A stretch of 64,000 nt of DNA. Origin: Cryptomeria japonica. Its lineage: Eukaryota; Streptophyta; Pinopsida; Cupressales; Cupressaceae. The notes below the pieces were generated by a model. It was not told where the DNA came from. It ran no database searches and was given only the letters and a program-made list of their open reading frames with translations. Position 1 is the stretch's first letter. The number at the start of each line of letters is the position of its first letter. Location of the stretch: contig NC_081411.1 in assembly GCF_030272615.1 (NCBI RefSeq), positions 829,578,160 through 829,642,159 on the forward strand. The letters are read 5' to 3'. The translations under genes were made by a program, and so were the position numbers. Below, piece after piece: positions 1 to 13,499 of this stretch.

Positions 1-50
1 TGTATAATGTGGATTAGATAATGTTAATCTTAAATGCACGTATGTTGTTA
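1..50 (+). repeat. LARD-B 5' LTR fragment left of the LARD-A insertion
   Basis: These bases match 35029-35085 in the LARD-B 3' LTR. They end in TGTTA (46-50), which is repeated at 20579-20583 immediately after LARD-A. That is a 5-bp target site duplication. Confidence 0.85.
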
Positions 51-261
51 TGTAGTGCCCCTACCCTAGTTAGCTTTGTAAAAACGGTTTGACCTTGGTT
101 GACTTTTTATGTGGCATTCTTGAATGGTTGAATTACCATGATGTAATGTTGTAGTCAGATATTATGATTATTGTGCATACCTGTTAATGTGCTTTCGCAT
201 CGATTCTTATGTAAGTTTAATTGTTCTCCTAATTCTTGTTATTAATCTCGAGCTAACACCT

Positions 262-263
262 TC

Positions 264-320
<57 letters not shown>
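262..320. repeat. (TA)n microsatellite
   Basis: About 58 bases of uninterrupted AT dinucleotide inside the LARD-A 5' LTR. The equivalent site in the 3' LTR (near 10303) has only about 16 bases, so the tract expanded or contracted after insertion. Confidence 0.95.
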
Positions 321-322
<2 letters not shown>

Positions 323-752
323 TTGTGTGACTTTTGGTTGCATGAGATTGTAGGAACAATACTGCCTAGGTGCGAGGTTCGTCTTCACCTAGATTCGCGG
401 GGTTGAGTACACCTCTTTCGTCCTTAGAATTTCGGTTAGGTGGTCATAAAATCCTCAGTTTACCTTAGTAATGCTCAAGTGAGCATTGCCTATGGTCCGT
501 CAGTTCCCTTTTCATTTGGGTTTGCGGGTCAAGTATTTGGTTGGCTTTCTTGGGTTGCATGCTTGGCATGTGGTTAAATTGAGTATTTAATCCTAAGTAG
601 TTATTTTGATTTAATGTGTTCATTTATGCATTAGTAATTAAGAAAATAAAGTAAATAGGTTTCTTTCATATAACTAACCACTAATTAAAAATTGCTCTAT
701 TCATGTTTGTAGCAAGTTTAATTTAATGGTTAATTTTAAATAATAAAGTTAT

Positions 753-2908
753 TGATGGGGAGTTTCCTAGGAAAGTGCTCACAAGGCTAATTTTTCTCAA
801 TAAGGGTCAATTTATTAGCCAAAGACTTGTAGAGTCTATTGTTTATGACAACACAGTCTATCTTGTTGTTGTAATTCCAAGTACTCCATGGTTTACTTGC
901 CTAATAAACTCCCTTTTTGGTGATGACTCTCGCCCGTCCACAGATCTACTCAAAATGCTTATTCCTTCCAACTACACTTTCTCATGCTTGGCTCTTGCAG
1001 CCTTCAACCTTAGGTTTCAGAGTGTACTAGGGGTCTTCCACATGGAAATGTAGGGGCAGTAAGGTATTGTTCACTTTTGAATGCTCACAATTTTGTTTGA
1101 GGTCTTTAACCCTTAACTTGCTCAAATTCATTAACAAGGCTCAACTACCCCCAAATGAGGCTACACACTGTCTAGGAGTCCCAAAGTACACTTGTTGGAT
1201 TTCTTCGATTTCTCTCAATATGTTTCATAAGTCTCCAAGTTTAGTTTTTCCATCTGGTTCATGCATTTGACAAAAACTAGTCATTTGTGTGTTATGCAGT
1301 CCTAGAGGGCTACTAGCCCGTGGAGGCCTAATTGGCCTTATTTTGCTCCTACTGGTCAATGATGGTCATTTTCTCCCACAAGCTTGTTTTGAATGATGTA
1401 TTAGGGGTGTATGATTAAATATTTTCAAGTTTTAGCCCACTGTTAGTGCAGATTTAAGACTGTCCACCTTTTGTGGCATATTTGGAGGGTTTGGTAGGGT
1501 TTGGAGCAAGTAATATTAGAAAGTCTCTCTAACTCCACTCTTCAAGCCTCCACAATGTTTTAGGACCTTTTCACATCTTAAAGAACCTTCTCCTACTTTT
1601 TATTGCAAGTAAAATGTCAAACACTTGGCACGCAAGTGGGAAAACAGTAAACTGCCCTGTCACTATCATTTTTCCGCCTTTTACCAGTCAGCAACATTTG
1701 CACTTTGGGACCTGCAAGAAAGAAGAGTTTGGAAATGGGAAAGTACCTCAATGAAGTCTTAAAACATATAACACTCCTCCTATTACATTTCCTTCAAGAT
1801 GCAAGGCTTGGATGATGCTTTTGGACGCATCCCAATGAGCATTTTACAAACAAAACAGTGAACACACTATTTGTTTACAAAAATAGGAATGTTTGATAAC
1901 ACAAGATTAATCCAACAATTTAAGGTGATGCTCAACACTCTAGACCATACTTCCATTTCATTTCCTCATTGATTTGTTCATTCCAAATTACTTTTGGATG
2001 ACAATCTTGAGTTTTAACCATGAACTAGCCTAGTTGCTCCAACTTGCCTAGTTCACACTCAAATGCATCTTCAAACCACTTTTCTGGCAAAAAAAGAGAG
2101 ATATGTACATTATATACACATGGATAAACTTGGAAGAATCCATTGGAGGGATCCTAGACCTGGATCAACCAAGTTGACGCATTTTACAACTCCAAACCCC
2201 TGGGAGGGCAACAGGTTCCCAGTGTACAAATATTTTTATACAAACACCTTGCAAATGAAAAACCAATAAAAAAATTACATAGGAAGCTTTATTACGTCAA
2301 CATTTCAACTTCCAAAAAGGTACAGTATGGATTTGCACAGCTACAGTATGAACTTCTCTTCAAAGGAAGGAAAAACAACCATAAAAGCATGATTTCTATT
2401 AAGTCTCACTTGTAAATACAATCACCAACCCTTTCCAAGGAAAAGGGAGGCCTTATATATTTTCTCTAGTTGGTTTTCAAGCCTTGGTATGGACATGGGG
2501 CATTCATAACTTCATTTTGTAAGAAAAACCCAAAAATGACAACTTTTGACAACTTTTCAAGCCAAATGACAACTTTTCTTGCTCCAAGATGCATTTTTCA
2601 CAATCTAACCTCATCAACTTGTCTAAACAACTTAGATGTTCCTAAAAACACCTAAAAAACATGTTCCAATTCTTTGGAAAGCATTAGAATACCTTTTTGG
2701 CAATTTTGCACATTTTTCGCCAAAAACTATCAACTCAAGGCCTAAAATGCAAGATTTGATCTCTTAAGCCCAAAATGAGATCAAAACCACTACACATGAC
2801 TCATAACAACCTAAAACAACATAAAAAACCTATCACAATACATTACAAACATTAAAGCATTAAATACTCAAAAATGAGAGTTTTACTCAACTAGGTGCTC
2901 CTGCACCA
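753..2908. mobile_element. Solo LTR inserted in the LARD-A 5' LTR
   Basis: The sequence TGATGGGGAGTTTCC...CTCCTGCACCA is absent from the 3' LTR, where AATAAAGCTATTCAG runs continuously (about 10740). It begins TG, ends CA, and is flanked by GTTAT at 748-752 and 2909-2913. That is the signature of a 2.16-kb solo LTR left by recombination between LTRs. Small frames inside it show no family resemblance. The parent element is not identified. Confidence 0.8.
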
Positions 2909-4043
2909 GTTATTCAGTTTATGCATTTTGAAAGGGAAGATTTAAATTTATTCGAAATAGAAATAATTTAATCTCTTTTTCTTTTTGGAGTAAAAAGGTT
3001 AATTTTAATTATTTAAGAAAATCAATTTTGATTAGAAAAGTAAGGTTTATTCAAATATATTTGATATAGTGTGAAAGATTGATTTTGAGAATTTAATTTA
3101 ATTAAAAATATTTTACCCTCATTGATATTGTGAAATACAAATATTAGCTTTGTTAATATTGAGAAAATTAAAATTAAATGATGGAGAGAAGCATTTTGAT
3201 TTTTAATTAGAAAAGCAAGTTTAGATTATTTGAATAGTTGAAAAGAATGATTTTTCTTTTTTTAAATTCTAAAATAAGGGATTAGGTCAGGGGATTCCTC
3301 TATTTAACCCTAGGTTTGGAAATATTTTTGGGGGATTATTTTTGGAGAGCATTTTGGAAAATGTTTTGGAAGAAGGAGTTTTGGAGGAGATTTGGGCATT
3401 TTGGGAAGAAAGGTTTTCTTGAGTTGCAGGTTGGGGCTTTTCATCAGATCTTGCCAAGAATGCGAGATGAGGTAGGATTCAGATGCATGTCTTTGATTTC
3501 TGGTTGTATTATGCTTGTTTTTCTAAAACCAAATATTGGATATATTCGAGAATGGTTGTTCCTGATGAAATCTTGCTTAAAAAATCCAATGGGTGTTCTA
3601 TGATTTAAGTTTTGTTTTGGGGTTGGCATTTTGGTGGAATCATTGTATGAGAAATGATCTTCTTTATGCCCAAAATTTGTTATTTGGTTGAGGAAACTTT
3701 GATTAATTTAGGCCTAGTTATTCTGAATATTTTAATCATCTGTTGCTATGGGCATTCTCAAAAATTTCGTTTTAGTCTCTGTATGAGACTGTGGATTCTA
3801 AAAAAAATCTGGGGGTTTTATTTATTTTTATTTGTTTCTTGGTTTTTAAAACAAAAAAAAAATCATGTTTGCTGGAAAAATTATTTTTTTTAGTCTCTGG
3901 GAGACTGTGTCTTTTTGTTGTGCGTGCATTTTATTTTTAACAGTAAAATTAAAAATAAAATAAAATAAAAAAATAATTAAAATATATATATATATATATA
4001 TATATATAACCCACATGGCGGGGAATAACCATCACCACGCAGG

Positions 4044-4160
4044 AGGTAGTCGCTACCAAAGATAGCGGCTACTACCTACCTATTGGTAGCAGCGCTACCA
4101 ATGGTAGCGAACTACTACCAAAAGGTAGTAGCGCTACCATAAGTAGCATGAGCTACCAAG
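4044..4160. repeat. GGTAGC/GCTACC palindromic array, copy 1
   Basis: A run of alternating GGTAGC and GCTACC words, many forming GGTAGC-N-GCTACC palindromes, next to a G-rich/C-rich GGGGGGGCCCACGT block. The same place in two other LTRs of this family (11876-11947 and 32976-33126) carries arrays of different length. Confidence 0.85.
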
Positions 4161-6257
4161 GGGGGGCCCACGTCGAGGTCCATGTGGGTACCCTCCCCCC
4201 CCCCTTCATTTTATTTTTTTTTAAATTTGTTTTTTTATCAAAAAATATATATAAAAGTTAAATATTATTTTAAATGTTGATATTTTTAATAAAATTTTAA
4301 TTATGATTAATTTGGCATTAATTACTACTTTATGATTAATTTGATATTAATTAATGGTATAAGGGTATATATACGTTAATTAATATTCAGATTTCATTTT
4401 ATTATTATGCATATTTTTCTAATTAAATACTTGAATTGCTAATTTCGTTATTAATTATTAATTTGTTATATTTTATTAATTGTGGATTAATAAATATATA
4501 TTTTAATTAATAGTTAATTTTGGTACCTGTTTTGTTGAGGAAGTATCTTTTTGGAAAAAGATAGAATATTATTTTAATTGGAAAATTGTTGAAATAAAAT
4601 ATATTTATTAATTGATAATTTTTAATAATTTAATATTTTATCATTGGATATTTTGAAAATTTAAACGATATACTATTGGAAATTTAATAATGTATCGTTT
4701 GGAATATTGGTGAGTTAATGATACTTTCAATTAGTAAAATAAATGGTTAAGTTTATATTTTTCCTCTGTATTGAGAAGTAGACAATGGTACTAATGCTAT
4801 TGAGGTATTGTATTCTCCTGGTTATGGTGATTTTTATGTTAATGTATTTTGAAAACTTGGATCATTTAGAAAACTTGATCGACTTTTAATGTTTAAATCA
4901 ATATGGAAAAAGATTGTTCTTTTCGGTTATTGCCTATGCAAGTTTAATTTATGCATTCGCTTTTATTTAAAGTAATGGGAAGGCCTTGATATGTTTGTTT
5001 GGACCCTGTCCTTTGGTTGGTTTGGGGTACCTATTTATGTCTTCGGTCTCTAGTTTGGCTGTTGCCTTGTGATGGTGTTATAACTAGTCTTGTTCTTTAT
5101 GCAGGTGTCGAGTGATTATTTGTGGTTGACCATAGCGGGTCAGGTCTCTAGTTAGAGTACTCTTGGGCAATGGACCTTGTATTAGCTTTAATATGTTCAG
5201 TTGGATCCATTTCTATGTAGGGATCATTTATGTAATTATTGACCGATGTGGTCGGTTGTTTATTGTTATGGTTCGCCTGGATGGCAGGAATGTAAATGAT
5301 GTGAAACTTATGTACCCTTAACTTATTTAAATGATCAGAGGGGTCTTGCAGTTGAGTAGACCCGAAGATGTAGCCCTTTAGGGGTGAACTCCGATATCAC
5401 TTTGGTGTTATGTGTTGCTTTTGTTCTTATGTTTCATGTTTTAGTATTAGCATGTATGGATGGCATTTTGATAGAATGTGTAAGTGGATTAGATGAGATT
5501 TATTGTAAATGCATGTACACAGTCATCTCTTAATGTAGTAAAGTGGTTCATGAAAGAGTGTAGTTTGATTAGCAGAATGAATTCTTTTATTGTTAATAAA
5601 AATAAGTATGCGTGAAAAGTTCTCATTAGTTATGATGAAATTATAGTGCATTTTGGAGCAAGATACATGGCATATGTTTAATGTAAAATTGAATGTAATG
5701 GATGGTTAAAAATTATTGGATAAACTTGTCATGTTACCTATATTGTAATTCTAATGGATGAACCTCATTTGGTTATTTACATTTTAATCTTAATAAATGA
5801 ACTTCATCATATTAGTTGTATTTTAACTAAAATGGATGAACTCATCAAGTTAACCATATTTTTTAACCTTAATGGATGAATTCATATGTTATCTATGTTT
5901 TAACTTTAATGGGTAAATTTCCTCATGTTAGACTCATCTTCAACCATAATGGAGGAGCATGTCCTATTATCTATAATTTTAAATTACTGAACAAATTATA
6001 TCCTTGGTTAAAGTAATAACGTGAAATTAAGTTAACCTATTTTATTGGGTCAGATGTCGTGAGTTGAGTTAGATGTTAAGTTATGTAATCACGCTGGGAA
6101 ACTCCTTAGGTTTTGTTTAAGTCTTCCATTGTGTTATTGAAGCTTTTGATAACTCATTGTATCTTTATGTTGTGTCCTATTTTTTTAAAAAATATTTGCA
6201 CTCCATTTGTGTGTTTTAGCTTTATCCCTTCGGGGTTTCCTGGTGGGGCATTACATT

Positions 6258-6269
6258 TGGTATCAGAGC
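6258..6269 (+). other. LARD-A primer binding site
   Basis: TGGTATCAGAGC, two bases after the LTR end, is complementary to the 3' end of plant initiator tRNA-Met. It fixes the element's orientation as plus. Confidence 0.92.
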
Positions 6270-8559
6270 GCATGTTCCAAACACTGGGATCTCTAGTGTC
6301 CCTTTTGCCCTTAGTTTGTGTGAGGTGTATTGACCTTATGTTGTATGCTTGTCCTCTTTTTGTGTGTGTGTGATTGAGGCATAGGATCTTGAAGATCTTA
6401 AGGAGTCATGTTCTTTTCTTTTGCATATTCTTTCGAGCAAACCTTAATTGTGTGTAACGTGTGTGTTCACACCTTGTTTTCACCTTCTTGATGTTGGTGC
6501 TTTTGAGTAATTATATGTACTTTGTTTTCTTATTGACGTCTTGGTCTATGATTACTCTTATTCTGAAAGAGAGTCGTATTTACCTTCCTTATTGATTGTT
6601 GTACTCTTTTGACTAATCCATTTGGGTTGGTTAGTGTTGTCTTGAATCTAAAAGTACAAAATGTGCATGATTAAGAGTATGATCTAGCTTAGTGTTGTCC
6701 ACTTGAAGGACTAGTATGGTAAATATTGAATGCTTATTTTGTAGTAAAATGAATGATTATCATCCTTCCCCTTCTCTCTCTAGAAAATTAAAATGTATTT
6801 GATATGCAATTATCTCTTATTTGAGTTTTCTTTTTTGCAAGACAAGGTTGTGACTTCTTGAGCCTTGTGTGAGCCTTATAATGCTTATGTGTTTTTAGAA
6901 TATAAAAGGGCTTTGGTTTGAAAGTTCACATTGGTTATTGAGAAGAATTGTATGTTTACATTAAAGAACTCTCCATGTATTTCATAGGAGTAATATAATT
7001 AAATTCTATCTTAAGTAATGTGCATTAAGATGCGAATAGTTGAATTATGTGAAACTGCCTTGTGGGTAAAAGAGGTATAAAAAGGGAACATGTTATAGTG
7101 GCTAAGAGTGTATTAATGTGTTCCATGAAAGATTATTTTATGTGTTTGATTATACCAATTTGATTGAGGACCTATTTTAACATTGCTTCATTGAACTTGC
7201 TTTTGGATATATATAAATGACTTAGCTTGACTAGAAAGTGCAAAATGAAAGACTTGTTTGATGTGCATGCATTAATATGTATTATTTAATTGATAGCTCC
7301 TCGCTTATCTTCTTATCGTAGTTTGATTTTTAATGATAGGTTGCAGAGTATGATATTTTTTTGTATTGAATTAAGAATAGCGAGTGTTCTCAAGAGGTCT
7401 TGTATTATTGAAGGATTGTCTGTCTTGATTTCTTGTTTGGAAAACTAGAACATTTTGTTGCAGCCATAATGATTGGAAATGTCATGTTAGGTTGTTTGGC
7501 ATCCTCCTAAAATGATAGCGAAATGAAAAACGTGCAACTAAAATGATAGACTTATAGTGAGAAGTTTCAGCTTGTAGTGTGATCTTGTTAATCTTGTGCC
7601 TTTGTAGGAAATAGTTTGATTATCAAACTCTCTTTCCCTTTTCTTTGCCTAAATCATAAGATTTTTAGAAATTCTACTAAGAATGCATTGATTTAAAAAG
7701 AATTTATTTATAACGCATATGTAATTGTATGTTTACTTTTGGGTTGCTTATGGATGAAAGTCTTAAGCTTCAGAAAGAAAATTGCATAGTTAGTAATGTG
7801 AATTCGAATGCTTAATGGAATTTGTGAAAGATATAGGAATGATGTTATTTCCTTATGTAATGGTGAATTGTTAAGAATTTCAGTATTGGTATCTAGAGTA
7901 AACTTTATTCAGTGATTCATGTGGAAAGCATAGGTAAAACCTTTCTTGAGTAGATGATAGCGTATTGAAAAGTACTCCCCGTAAATGTGACTAAACCAGT
8001 AATGGTGCTATTCATTGTGTATTGTAAGAAACTCGTGCTTGCTATGTGTGCCCATGGGATAGTGAAGTAATCAACCATGGAGGATATGTTTGCTTATGAG
8101 TATGGGAAACCATATTGTTTATGTGATGTTGCTTATTTGTTTCCTTACTGAGTGCCAACCCACGGGTTGTTGATAAGTCAGTATGTGAAGGGGTAGTATT
8201 AGAAGTCACCATTCCTTGAATAGTATGGAACGTCGTACGAGTAATGTCAACGCAAAGCAACTTTAGCTTCTCTATTTTGAGGAAAAATATAGTTATGTAA
8301 TGAAACTGTATTATAGGTGTACTCAATACTTTCCCTTGTGATGAACTAATTTATAAGGTTCATGTGTGCCAGCCTATTCTTATCCTTTATTTGAGCATAT
8401 TGATGTTAGTTCTTGAGTAGAATGATGGTTTTATTGGAGGATATTTTTCCTTGTCTTCATGAAAGGTGTGTTATTTTTCACACAAGCTGCCAATTGTCTA
8501 GCATTGATAGACATTTGGGTGGACCTTATCCATGTATACCTCTAGCTTATGGTGAGTAT

Positions 8560-8850
8560 CCTAAGAGGTACGTTGCTATGTGGGGTGTGACATGCACGTG
8601 CCCTTTTCCGTGAGGTACACTGCCATGCGGGATATGTCCATTGTGTGCCCTTTCCGCTTGGAGTATTGCCATGCCGTGTTGAGACATGATGCGGGATGTA
8701 GTAGACATTGCCATGCGGCCTACCGACAGGTTTAGGGAAGAGCCATGCCGCATGACGACATGATGCGGGGTGATGTCGAGGTGCACACTGCCATGTCATG
8801 CAGATGTCTGACTAGGCCACACCACATGATGAGCTACTATGATAGCTAGA
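8560..8850 (+). other. GC-rich, CATGC-rich island conserved in both LARD interiors
   Basis: In an otherwise AT-rich interior this block has many GCCATGC and ATGCGGG words and ends in a short hairpin (AGCTA...TAGCT). The LARD-B copy at 23325-23550 is about 90 bases shorter but keeps the same words. Position and conservation suggest a structured RNA element such as a packaging or dimerisation signal; this is inference. Confidence 0.45.
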
Positions 8851-10075
8851 CGATTGTTCCTTCCTTCCTCGTTGGTGGCTAGATTCTAGTCACATAGTGA
8901 TGTTATGTGCAATTGTAATATTCTTATTTATTTCTTTGGGGACTAGCAATTTATTTTATTTTGACCTTGAAGGTTTAGCCACGACCTTGCGATCTTTTTC
9001 TTACTTGATTTGGTGTTGCAATTCCAGAATTATTTTCTTGCCTTACTGTTGGAATTGATGATTATTATCTTTATTCTTTTGTACTTTGGTGGCTAAACTA
9101 GTTTATCCTTATTGTTTCTATATGCTGGTTTTGTGTTGTAATGTGAATTCCTCTCCAAGAACATAGGATGCAGTCTTGGATGAGTGTATACAAGGAAGTA
9201 GATGTAGGGAACCTTGAGGATGGGGGTATGTGAGACTATGAAACAACTAGTATCCACTACCTACCTATGTGTGGTGACTATCTCATGGAGCCTAACCACC
9301 TTACGCAGCAAGGGATGTTCATGAGGGTCTTGTATGGAAGGTAGCACCACTATGGTGTGCCCTAGCACCATCAAGCCCTTGAGTGAGATATTGGATATAT
9401 ATGATCATATAATTGTTTTGAGATCAGGCATAGAGATGTTGATCGTGCATGTTATCTTTGATTGAGCATTAGACCTGCTCATATGTGGCCTTTTGAGTTG
9501 TGTATTCTAGTAATGTGGATGGTTATTATGTGTAATTATGGATTAAATTGTGTTAACTTGTCACTATGTTATGGGACATAGTCATTGGAAAGGTTCTTAT
9601 ATGCTCAGAAAGTGTAAATAATTGAGTTATTTACGTTCCTCTTATTTCATGAAAGTTAACTTGGTTGTAGAATTTGATATTTGAAGCTAGTTCTATGCGA
9701 TAAAGTTTTATGAAAAAGATGGATTGGTAAAGGAAATTGATCACGATGGTATGTTTTCTTGTCATATTGGTAGATGAGTATGGTAATTGTTGTCTATATC
9801 TTTTAATGCTTTAATTTGGTGTAAGGAAAGGAAGAAAATTCTTGTTTCTCTGCTATGATTGTGGATAATTCCTAGAATATTTTAAGAAGTGTATGGTTTA
9901 AAGATGTATCTTGCCAATGGATAATGGCATTCATAAAGGTTTTAGCAATAATGTTTCATTTATTTATGGAAGGATTCATATGTGCAAATTGATAATTGTT
10001 AATTAAGTTTTAGGACTAATACGTGTTGCATGATTTCTGCTTAGCCTTACGACTTCCGGGAGTAAGTCGGAGCCT

Positions 10076-10085
10076 AGGGGAAGAA
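10076..10085 (+). other. LARD-A polypurine tract
   Basis: AGGGGAAGAA lies directly before the 3' LTR start TGTAGTGCCC. The equivalent in LARD-B is AGAGGGGGAGGA at 24727-24738. Confidence 0.85.
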
Positions 10086-11875
10086 TGTAGTGCCCCTACC
10101 CTAGTCAGCTTTGTAAAACCGGTTTGACCTTGGTTGACTTTTTATGTGGCATTCTTGAATGGTTGAATTACCATGATGTAATGTTGTAGTTAGAAATTAT
10201 GATTATTGTGCATACCTGTTAATGTGCTTTCACATCGATTGTTATGTAAGTTTATTTGTTCTCCTGATTCTTGTTATTAATCTCGAGCTAACACCTTCAT
10301 TAAATATATATATATATATGCTTGTGTGAATCTTGGTTGCAAGAGATTGCAGGTACAGTACCACCTAGGTGCGAGGTTCGTCTTCACCTGGATTCACAGG
10401 GTTGAGTACACCTCCTTCGTCCTTAGAATTTTGGTTAGGTGGTTGTAAAACCCTCAATTTACCCTAGTCATGCTCAAGTGAGCATCACCTATGGTCTATC
10501 AGTTCCCTTTTCATTTGGGTTTGTGGGTCAGGTATTTGGTTGGCTTTCTTGTGTTGCATGTTTGGCGTGTGGTTAAACTGAGTATTTAATCCTAAGTAGT
10601 TATTTTAATTTAATGTGTTCATTTACGCATTAGTAATTAAGAAACTAAAGTAAATAGGTTTCTTTCATATAACAAATCACTAATTAAAAATTGCTCTATT
10701 CATGTTTGTAGCAAGTTTAATTTAATGGTTAATTTTAAATAATAAAGCTATTCAGTTTATGCATTTTGAAAGGGAAGATTTAAATTTGTTCGAAAGAGAA
10801 ATAATTTAATCTCTTTTGCTTTTTGGAATAGAAAGGTTAATTTTAATTATTTAAGAAAATCAATTTTGATTAGAAAAGTAAGTTTTATTCATATATATTT
10901 GATATAGTGTGAAAGATTGATTTTTAGAATTTAATTTAATTAAAAATATTTTACCCTCATTAATATTGTGAAATACAAATATTAGCTTTGTTAATACTGA
11001 GAAAATTAAAATTAAATGAGGGAGAGAAGCATTTTGATATTTAATTAGAAAAAAAAGTTTTGATTATTTGAATAGTTGAAAAGAATTATTTTTCTTTTTT
11101 TAAATTCTAAAATAAGGGATTAGGTCAGGGGATTCTTCTATTTAACCCTAGGCTTGGAAATATTTTTGGGGAATTATTTTTGGAGAGCATTTTGGAAGAA
11201 GGATTTTTGGAGGAGATTTGGGCATTTTGGGAAGGAAGGTTTTCTTGAGTTGCAGGTTGGGGCTCTTCATCAGATCTTGCCAGGAATGTGAGATGAGGTA
11301 GGATTCAGATGCATCTCTTTGAATTCTAGTTGTATTGTGCTTGTTTTTCTAAAACCAAATATTGGATATATTGGGGAATGGTTGTTCATGATGAAATATT
11401 TCTTAAAATCTCCAATGGGTGTTCTCTGATTTAAGTTTTCTTTTATTTGGGAATTTTGTTTTGGGGCTGGCAGTTTGGTGGAATCATTGTATGAGAAATG
11501 ATCTTCTATATGCCCAAAATTTATTATTTGGTTGAGGAAACTTTGATTAATTTAGGCCTGGTTATTCTAAAAATTTTAATCATCTGTTGCCATGGGCATT
11601 TTGGAAAATTTTGTTTTAATCTCTATATGAGACCGTGGATTCTAAAAAAATCTAGGGGTTTTATTTATTTTTATTTGTTTCTTGGTTTTTAAAACAAAAA
11701 AAAAAAATCATGTTTGTTGGAAAAATTATTTTTTTAGTCTCTGGGAGACTATGTCTTTTTGTTGTGCATGCATTTTATTTTGAACAGTAAAATTAAAATA
11801 AATAAATAAATAAATAATAATAATAAAATATATATATAATAACCCACGTGGTAGGGAATAACCCCCACCACGTGG

Positions 11876-11947
11876 GAGGTAGTTGCTACCAAAGGTAGCA
11901 GTGCTACCAAAAGGTAGCAGCACTACCATAGGTAGTGTGAGCTACCA
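11876..11947. repeat. GGTAGC/GCTACC palindromic array, copy 2
   Basis: Shortest of three arrays (about 72 bases). It is flanked by CACGTGG palindromes on the left and GGGGGGGCCCACGTGGG on the right. Confidence 0.85.
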
Positions 11948-13499
11948 AGGGGGGGCCCACGTGGGTACCCTCCCCCACTTCATTTTATTTTTTTTTAAAT
12001 TGTTTTTTTTTTATCAAAAAAAACATATAAAAGTTAAATATTATTTTAAATGATAAAGTTTTAATTATGATAAATTTGGCATTAATTAATAATTTATGAT
12101 TAATTTGATATTAATTAATGGTATAGGGGTATATATACGTTAATTAATATTCAGATTTCATTTTATTATTAAGTCATATTTTTCTAATTAAATACTTGAA
12201 TTGCTAATTTCATTATTAATTATTAATTTGTTATATTTTATTAATCACGGATTAATAAATATATATATTAATTAATAGTTAATTTTGGTACCTGTTTTGT
12301 TGAGGAAGTATCTTTTTGGAAAAAGATAGAATATTATTTTAATTGGAAAATTGTTGAAATAAAAATATATTTATTAATTGATAATTTTTAATAATTTAAT
12401 ATTTTATCATTGGATATTTTGAAAATTTAAATGATATACTATTGGAAATTTAATAATGTATCGTTTGGAATATTGGTCAGTTTATGATACTTTCAATTAG
12501 TAAAATAAATGGTTAAGTTTATATTTTTCCTCTGTATTGAGAAGTAGACAAATGGTACTATTGCTATTGAGGTATTGTATTCTCCTGGTTATGGTGATTT
12601 TTCTGTTAATGTATTTTGAAAACTTGGATCATTTAGAAAACTTCATCGACTTTTAATGTTTAAATCAATATGGAAAAAGATTGTTCTTTCCAGTTATTGC
12701 CTATGCACACTAGTACATTTGGGCCTAATTTCCGATTGCTAATTGCCGGTTTTGCGACAACCAAATGTTGGACTTCCAACCAACTTTATCATCAAAAAAT
12801 CATCGTCGGGCTTCCCGACGATGCCATTTGTGTCAGTAGTCCGAAGATGTTATGAACTCCTCCGATGACGGCTATATTTGCACCCCTCGCGACAAATATC
12901 AATGGATTTCCGACGGATGTTATGATTGCTCCTCGATGGCCGTCCAACATGGAAGTGACGTTGGATATACAACATCTTTGTTGGACATTTCATTAGTTAT
13001 CATCAGAATTCTGATGGCAAGAGATGATGTGGGTCAAATGGCTTTGCCATCGGTGAATGAAAGCATTGAACGAGTTCTATTTTTAAAAATTGCATTAAAC
13101 ATTTATTATTTATTTTATTCAGTGTTATTTGCAAAAAATGATTATCAATGATGTTTCCTTTTTCCAAGAATTGTCTAGGATCTTTCCATTAGATAATATG
13201 TAACATCGAATGCCTAAATCTTTTCTTTACAAATGCTTATTTTATTTAATCATTATCTAAGCGTGAATTAAAATTTTTATTTGTATGGAAGTAGAATATA
13301 CAAGCTGAAGAGTCATGTGCAAGCAAATTTCCTAAAACAAAGCAAGCAAACATTATCTTGATTGACATGGAAACAAGCTCATCAACTATCTAGAAGAGAG
13401 CAATAGGAGAAAAGCAAAGGAAAGTGTTAAAGGGTGATAAATAGATAGAGAGTATGCAATACAAATAAACAATGTCTGGAGTGTCTGGTGTGACATCTC

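Larger units (their letters stand above)
51..6255 (+). repeat. LARD-A 5' LTR
   Basis: Starts TGTAGTGCCC and ends GCATTACA just before the primer binding site. It contains a TA microsatellite, a solo LTR (753-2908) and a GGTAGC/GCTACC array. At 4931-4950 it preserves the empty CACTA target (GCCTATGCAAGTTTAAT), which proves the CACTA in the other LTR is a later arrival. Short reading frames in this stretch are not conserved between LTR copies and look like chance. Confidence 0.9.
6256..10085 (+). other. LARD-A interior, no recognisable coding sequence
   Basis: The 3.8-kb interior aligns along most of its length with the LARD-B interior (21046-24738), but the frames open in one copy are not kept in the other. 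I find no zinc knuckle, aspartic protease, RT or integrase motif. Conserved blocks are the PBS-proximal segment, a GC-rich island (8560-8850), and the stretch just before the polypurine tract (CTTCC..GAGTAAGTCG). Confidence 0.8.

Noticed and set aside
3316-3603. 95-codon frame rich in Trp, Phe and Lys in the LARD-A 5' LTR
   Set aside because: The equivalent frame in the 3' LTR (about 11155-11400) differs by indels; LTR promoter/leader sequence, not a gene.
8542-8799. Minus-strand His/Arg-rich frame in the GC island
   Set aside because: Frame not kept in the LARD-B copy; explained by CATGC word repetition.
12852-13151. 99-codon frame at the left edge of CACTA-1
   Set aside because: It runs from subterminal repeats into the hairpin arm, and its mirror copy in the other arm is not open; no recognisable domain.
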